This document shows positions 59,537 to 64,000 of a DNA stretch of 64,000 nt, one piece after another. The position numbers were made by a program, and so were the translations under genes. The notes under the pieces were generated by a model. That model ran no database searches, was not told the origin of the DNA, and saw only the letters and a list, made by a program, of their open reading frames with translations. Each line of letters begins with the position of its first letter. Positions within the stretch are counted from its first letter, which is position 1. Source of the DNA: Stenopsyche tienmushanensis (Eukaryota > Arthropoda > Insecta > Trichoptera > Stenopsychidae); the NCBI GenBank assembly GCA_008973525.1, contig WACJ01000437.1, positions 1 through 64,000 on the forward strand. The letters are read 5' to 3'.

Positions 59537-59793
59537 ACTTCAGAGTTTAAACCTTTGCACTCTGCGATTTTTAGTGAATTTATCTAAAATTATATTTCTG
59601 ATAATATTGCGGAAAAAATGGTATATTACCCAAATAAAAATGGTTTTCGATATTGGGACATTTAATTGTATACATATATAAGTAAAAGTGATGGCTGGAG
59701 TACAAAATGTCGAGGCCACCTCGACATTGGAGTTCAAAGGGCTAAGTAGCCAAAATAAGTTTTTTCATTTATTTTCAAAAACTTCAGCGTTTA
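59501..59793 (+). repeat. 49-bp direct repeat flanking a TTAA MITE
   Basis: AGTAGCCAAAATAAGTTTTT and the following 29 bases at 59501-59549 are repeated at 59745-59793 with three differences in 49. The MITE at 59547-59745 fits exactly between the two copies. See the findings. Confidence 0.8.
59547..59745. mobile_element. TTAA-type MITE, 199 bp, with subterminal palindrome
   Basis: The left end is TTAAACCTTTGCACTC and the right end GAGTTCAAAGGGCTAA. Inside the right end is ATGTCGAGG-CCA-CCTCGACAT (59707-59727), a 9-bp-arm palindrome related to that at 15458. Non-coding. Confidence 0.65.
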
Positions 59794-59977
59794 AGAATTA
59801 CGTAACTGGTCAATAAAGTGATAAAAATTAAGTTTTTTTTAATAATAATCTACTTGTCTAATCTCAAATTCTGACTCTAAAATATTTGCACAATCGTCAC
59901 ACAATTAAAGAAAATATTAAGGACATATCTTTGAATAGTGTATAATGGCCAAAAACACACAGGTGGGTCTAAATCAT

Positions 59978-60215
59978 AGGGGTCAAACTCAAAAGCCAAC
60001 ATGAGCCAAAATAAAAAAAAAGCTTAAGTTTAGGTGGGCCGCAAAAAAATGTATGCAATTTTCACAGAAACATGTATTTTTTTTTATATTTGGACCCATT
60101 TTTTAAGTAAATAAGTAATCGTTAACACAAAAAAAGACGCAAGCACTGTCCTTACAACTCTGAAGAGACTACACTGATTTTTAGTAGTATGTTCGTTGGC
60201 TGGGCCGCTAAAACA
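59978..60215. repeat. Possible degraded hAT element
   Basis: GGGGTCAAACTCAAAAGCCA with TGGGCCGCAAAAAAATG on one side and GGCTGGGCCGCTAAAAC on the other resemble GGGCCGCA-type hAT ends. The inverse terminal CAAACTC on the right is missing, so this is weak. Confidence 0.25.
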
Positions 60216-60221
60216 TCCAAA

Positions 60222-60258
60222 AGTCGCACATATGCGTAACCCGACGGGTATGTGTTAA
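60222..60258 (+). mobile_element. T1 family right end
   Basis: GTCGCACATATGCGTAACCC with CGACGGGTATGTGTTAA is a T1 terminus. No left end is found nearby. Confidence 0.55.
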
Positions 60259-62065
60259 TTACTATTTTGTGTAATTATAATTTTAGAAAATAGTCAATCT
60301 TTTGCGTTGTCGCAGTATTGATCTGATCTTGAGAAGGTCTACTTCTTGTTGGGTGATTCCTAATACGTCTTCTTAACAACAAGTTGTAAATCCATATCGA
60401 ACAATTTGTCTCGTGTAAGACTTACGTTCATTAGACCTCGTCCTGCGTAAATCGATCCAATTTCAATGTTTATGCACAAGGAAGTCCTCATTTATTGAAA
60501 GTGTATGCACAATAAATAGCACCATATGAGATTCAATCTCGGGCACTGTCATGGACACTCGTAGGGTTATAAGTCATCTCCATCGGAGCCAACATCTGTT
60601 TTGTAAAATTATAGAACGACCGCAAATGCAAATGCACTCGGCACTAACCTAAGACGACAATTTCCGCATATTCGTTCCTTGGAACGACAATAAAATAGAT
60701 CTCCAAAGTAATTTCACTTCGCATTCCGGACCATAATAATGAGAGATGAGTTTAGCGATCTCGAAAATGGATAGATCGCACCGCGAACAAATGTTAGCCA
60801 AGACAACTGTTATGGTTGCAATCCTCTGGGCGAAGAACGAGCTACCAAACCATTAACGCCTCTTCAACGACCCAAAGACAGGGCTTCACACTTTAACAAA
60901 ACCCATACTATATTTCACATACAGCGATTTGCCCGGGATGGATATAACAATTTACCCCAGGCAATTTACACTACATTACATTCTATAGAAAATTTCGCAC
61001 ACAATGCTATCGGCAATAGGCGTTATTGCAGTCGTTCTAAGATAAACGTTTATCACCATTGAAATGCCTTCGGATAATCTTAATTAATTTGCATTACAGC
61101 GTGGTACAATCGTCGATAGATGCAAGTATTTATTATTTACATTATGCATTTACATTGAGCCAAATTCAAGTGTTATAAATACAAGTCTTGATAAACATAT
61201 ACACGGCATGTTTATCACACAGATACGATACAGATACGACTTGTACGATTGCAATATTTCTATGGATATTGCAGAATATGCAACCTCATCAAAACTGATG
61301 TGAAAGATCAACACTTTTATAAGTCAAGAAGACCAATTGACATCCCACGCTCTACGATAAACGGAACGATAAGCACAAGACGCTTCGACGTGGAATGGTA
61401 GCTTCGCATAACGTTGACGTTTATCGCTACATAATAAAATTCGATTTTCTGCACTTCTTAGTACATGAATTGTAAGTTGGCTTTGTTTGAAAACATTTTT
61501 TTAAGAAGTGTGTCGAGAAAAATAAGGCTAAGGGCCTATTAATAATTCCAAATCCAAGGGCAATAAACAACACACAACTGTGGTAAAAACATGTTTTTTA
61601 TAAATGTATCAATAAATCATTCATAACATTATAGTGCGTATCTATCAAAGTTCATCCATTGCTAATAATATATACAAATAAGGTGACCTATATATAGTCC
61701 AATGGGCATATTTGGATTTGTGGTTTTGTTGAGTCCCTAAAACTTATGCTAACGTCACATAATAATGAATCCAAAAATTTAAATAAATTCAACAGGGCAA
61801 TTCATTAGGGCTGCCCATTGAATGATATTTGCTACGCATTTTAATAAATTCTGGGACGTATTGGTCAGAATGTCTTGTAAAAAATTATTCTTATTAGTAT
61901 TATTAGTAAATTGAGATAGCCCTAAAATAAACAATCAATTTTATTGGCGTATAAATAATATTAATAAAAACATATTAATTGTGTTGTGACAATCCTGAAC
62001 AAGAAATGCTTAAAAGCCGTAAATGATCCCGCAAGACAGCATGTGGTATACATGCATATTCTAGG
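60259..62065. other. Unannotated stretch
   Basis: No ORF above 60 codons until 61.98 kb and no repeat partner noticed. Confidence 0.35.
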
Positions 62066-62351
62066 ACAACGCTTCTTAAACTTGTGTAGTCTGCGGACCC
62101 CTTTTGAGCAAATTTTTTTTCGCGGACCCCCTCTTGAGCAATTTTTTTTTCGCGGACTCCTTCTTGAACAATTTTTTTTGCGGACCCCATCCCAACATTT
62201 TACATTATTTTTGAGACTTAATTTTTCAATAAAACAAATATTTCTTGGTCAAATATTGATCAACATAGATTTTCTTATAACGTTTTCTGTAAATAATTCC
62301 ACGAAAATCTTGTTCGAGTATAGATAAATGTTTTTTTACCCAGAACCGCTG
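62066..62351 (+). mobile_element. hAT-like family with internal tandem repeat, copy 3
   Basis: Left end ACGCTTCTTAAACTTGTG with CTGCGGACCCC; right end CAGAACCGCTG, which inverts to CAGCGGTTCTG. Between 62090 and 62190 three units of about 30 bases (TTGAGCAA, T-run, CGCGGACCCC) stand in tandem. The rest (ATTTCTTGGTCAAATATTG, TTGTTCGAGTATAGATAAAT) matches 31280-31400. ORFs crossing it are accidental. Confidence 0.65.
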
Positions 62352-62689
62352 CTTTATATAATAAAATATGAGTCAAACATATTTTAACGCAATTTCTAAT
62401 ATCACTAAACACTCTAGCAGATATAAGATTAAAAAAAAATTGACCCCAGCAGGTTCTAAAATGATAGTAAGAAATAATTGAATAAATTTTAAAAGTATAG
62501 TATATGTTCGTCTTTCTTTAAAAATTTTCGCCAAAAGTGCGGTGTAGCGATATATAGATGTTGAACTACATTTAGCAATTATCACTTGGCACATTTTGTA
62601 TTGTTTGCATATACATATTTTACTTTTGTACGTATTATAATAGTTTCATATATTATTCCTAAAAAAATATGCATAACACTTTAAGGCGG

Positions 62690-62869
62690 TTGAAACGAAA
62701 CTTATCTCTATTCCTCTTTTATCCACTTATTAACGAAAATTTTTAGCTAAAAGATTACGCTGAGTGTTGTGTAATATATAATAAAATTGGCTGTTAATAG
62801 TGTACTGGTTGCTTTATGCTACAATAGAGGCGGCGCAGCGCATGCGCGCAGCATCTCTATGACGTATGC
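62690..62869 (+). repeat. CGCATGCGC repeat family copy
   Basis: ATTTTTAGCTAAAAGATTAC, TGTGTAATATATAATAAAAT, GTACTGGTTGCTTTATGCTA, GGCGGCGCAGCGCATGCGC and ATCTCTATGACGTATGCC. It directly abuts a hAT-like copy at 62870, so one may have inserted into the other. Confidence 0.55.
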
Positions 62870-63056
62870 CAGCGGTTCATAAACTTATGCTTTTTATGAC
62901 TTAATTATTAAAACAAACTTAATATGTCTTGGTCAAAATAAATATTCTTATAATGTTTTCTGTGAATAATTCCGCGAAAATATCTTGTTCAAGTATAGAT
63001 AAATGATTTTTTTTATATTTTCGCGGACCCCAAGGAATGGTTTCGCGGACCCTTGT
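62870..63056 (+). mobile_element. hAT-like family, copy 4, right end lost
   Basis: Starts CAGCGGTTCATAAACTTATG, then ATGTCTTGGTCAAAATAAAT, TTGTTCAAGTATAGATAAAT, TTTCGCGGACCCCAAGG and GGTTTCGCGGACCC. Matches 31280-31440; the terminal repeat on the right is missing. Confidence 0.6.
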
Positions 63057-64000
63057 TAATTCTCATTATTTAATTTTCCAAAACCAAGAAATCAGAGTGA
63101 GCCTAAAACGAAACGGTTGATCAGAAATATTAATATTTCTAATGTGCCATTTAAAATGAAGGCTCCAGAAATAATACCCTGCACAGGGCATATAAAAAGC
63201 TGGTTGCAGCACTTTCTGGATTGGCATCCACAAGTTGCAGAAGCATGTTAAATGCAAGAACTGTTAGGGAAAGATAATATTTATTCCTATGGTGAGAATA
63301 TGAAAGGCCGATTAAGTTAAATACAATGCACATTGTTAACGAAATTAATAACTTCAAAATGGTAAAATTATTCAACTTTCACTGGTTTATTGTATAGTTT
63401 TCATGACTCGTAATGTTTAATTTTATTTGTATTTTATAGCGATGGTTCTGAAACGTTTACGGCCATTGTATAGCGCTTTTCTTGGAAAATGTTTAGAGTG
63501 TTGTGCTTCAAAGAACGAGAGCTGAAGAGTTCAAAGATGGATTTGAACGAAGAATTAATTCAAAACGTGACATTCAAGCGATTGCATTTCATTCGTATTA
63601 ATTGAATACGATCATTGACCACAATGGACAATTTGTCATTATATCTTCCTAAGGATCTCATGAGAGGCTTTATCTCCTTCATTGTTGAGAGTGATCCCCG
63701 ATCATTCCGATCTCGGCTGCAGTCACTGTATCAACTACAATCACCAAATCAAATTACCAGTGTCGCAGTCGGCGTCTTATCGAAGCCCGCCGGGATGATA
63801 AATAGAGAAGTGGTGTCATAATTGATTAGAGTCTCCAGTGTTGTTTAGGTGCTCGGGGCACTCATGGGTTGGCTCTAATGGCCCCTGATTAGACACTAGG
63901 CGGGAATAATCCCGATGATGCAAACCTCAATGCAGACTGGGAGTACACGACGGCTATATCGTTCCGCGTTCTCGGTGCTGGTAAATAAATTACTAAATCG
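63057..64000. other. Unannotated window end
   Basis: A 68-codon plus-strand ORF (63615-63821) has a protein-like look but no recognised motif. Nothing else is supported. Confidence 0.3.

Noticed and set aside
1..64000. CRISPR arrays, bacterial operons or organellar genes
   Set aside because: No regularly spaced direct repeats with unique spacers, no gene clusters and no rRNA or tRNA genes were seen; composition and repeats are those of a eukaryotic nuclear genome.

Overview
The window looks like gene-poor, AT-rich nuclear DNA from an arthropod, most likely an insect. I infer this from an R1-clade non-LTR retrotransposon fragment, mariner and Tigger/pogo transposase relics, many short non-autonomous DNA transposons (MITEs), and the lack of operons, ribosome binding sites or dense long ORFs. 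The species cannot be named from the sequence. I found no convincing intact host gene, no tRNA or rRNA gene and no CRISPR array. Most of the window could be intergenic or large-intron sequence.

The only clearly recognisable long coding sequence is at 51.54-52.81 kb: the C-terminal part of an R1-like reverse transcriptase protein. It sits in a 5'-truncated LINE with a poly(A) tail and a 13-bp target-site duplication. Shorter protein relics are a Tigger/pogo-type transposase piece (39.77-39.86 kb) and a frame-broken mariner transposase (45.93-46.21 kb). A few longer or protein-like ORFs have no recognisable family: 27.65-28.22 kb plus, 32.10-32.56 kb minus, 59.16-59.54 kb plus, and a 40-residue ORF with one membrane helix at 54.32 kb. 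They are listed with low confidence.

Mobile DNA dominates. Two TTAA-flanked families, consistent with piggyBac-type MITEs, recur throughout: T1 (ends starting TTAACACATTCCCG) and T2 (ends starting TTAACCCTTTGA). At 12.78-13.80 kb a hAT element with a perfect 8-bp duplication sits inside a T2 element, which itself abuts a T1 end. Other elements are a PIF/Harbinger-like MITE (2.56-2.76 kb), a 103-bp fold-back (33.22-33.32 kb), a hAT-like family carrying a short internal tandem repeat (30.4, 31.3, 62.1 and 62.9 kb), a CCCGGGAT-ended family (5.0, 7.9, 48.8 and 53.0 kb), Helitron-like tandem units of about 125 bp (1.0, 18.8, 39.4 and 44.1-44.8 kb), and several unnamed dispersed families.

Layout: 0-14 kb MITE-rich; 14-26 kb sparse; 26-32 kb mixed repeats and longer ORFs; 33-44 kb MITEs plus the Tigger relic; 44-46.6 kb Helitron-like units and the mariner relic; 48.4-53.6 kb CCCGGGAT copies and the LINE; 49.9-57.9 kb (between the repeats) GC-richer sequence with many broken protein-like ORFs; 58-63 kb MITEs and hAT-like copies. 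The genes do not form a pathway; the main content is layered transposon insertion and decay.
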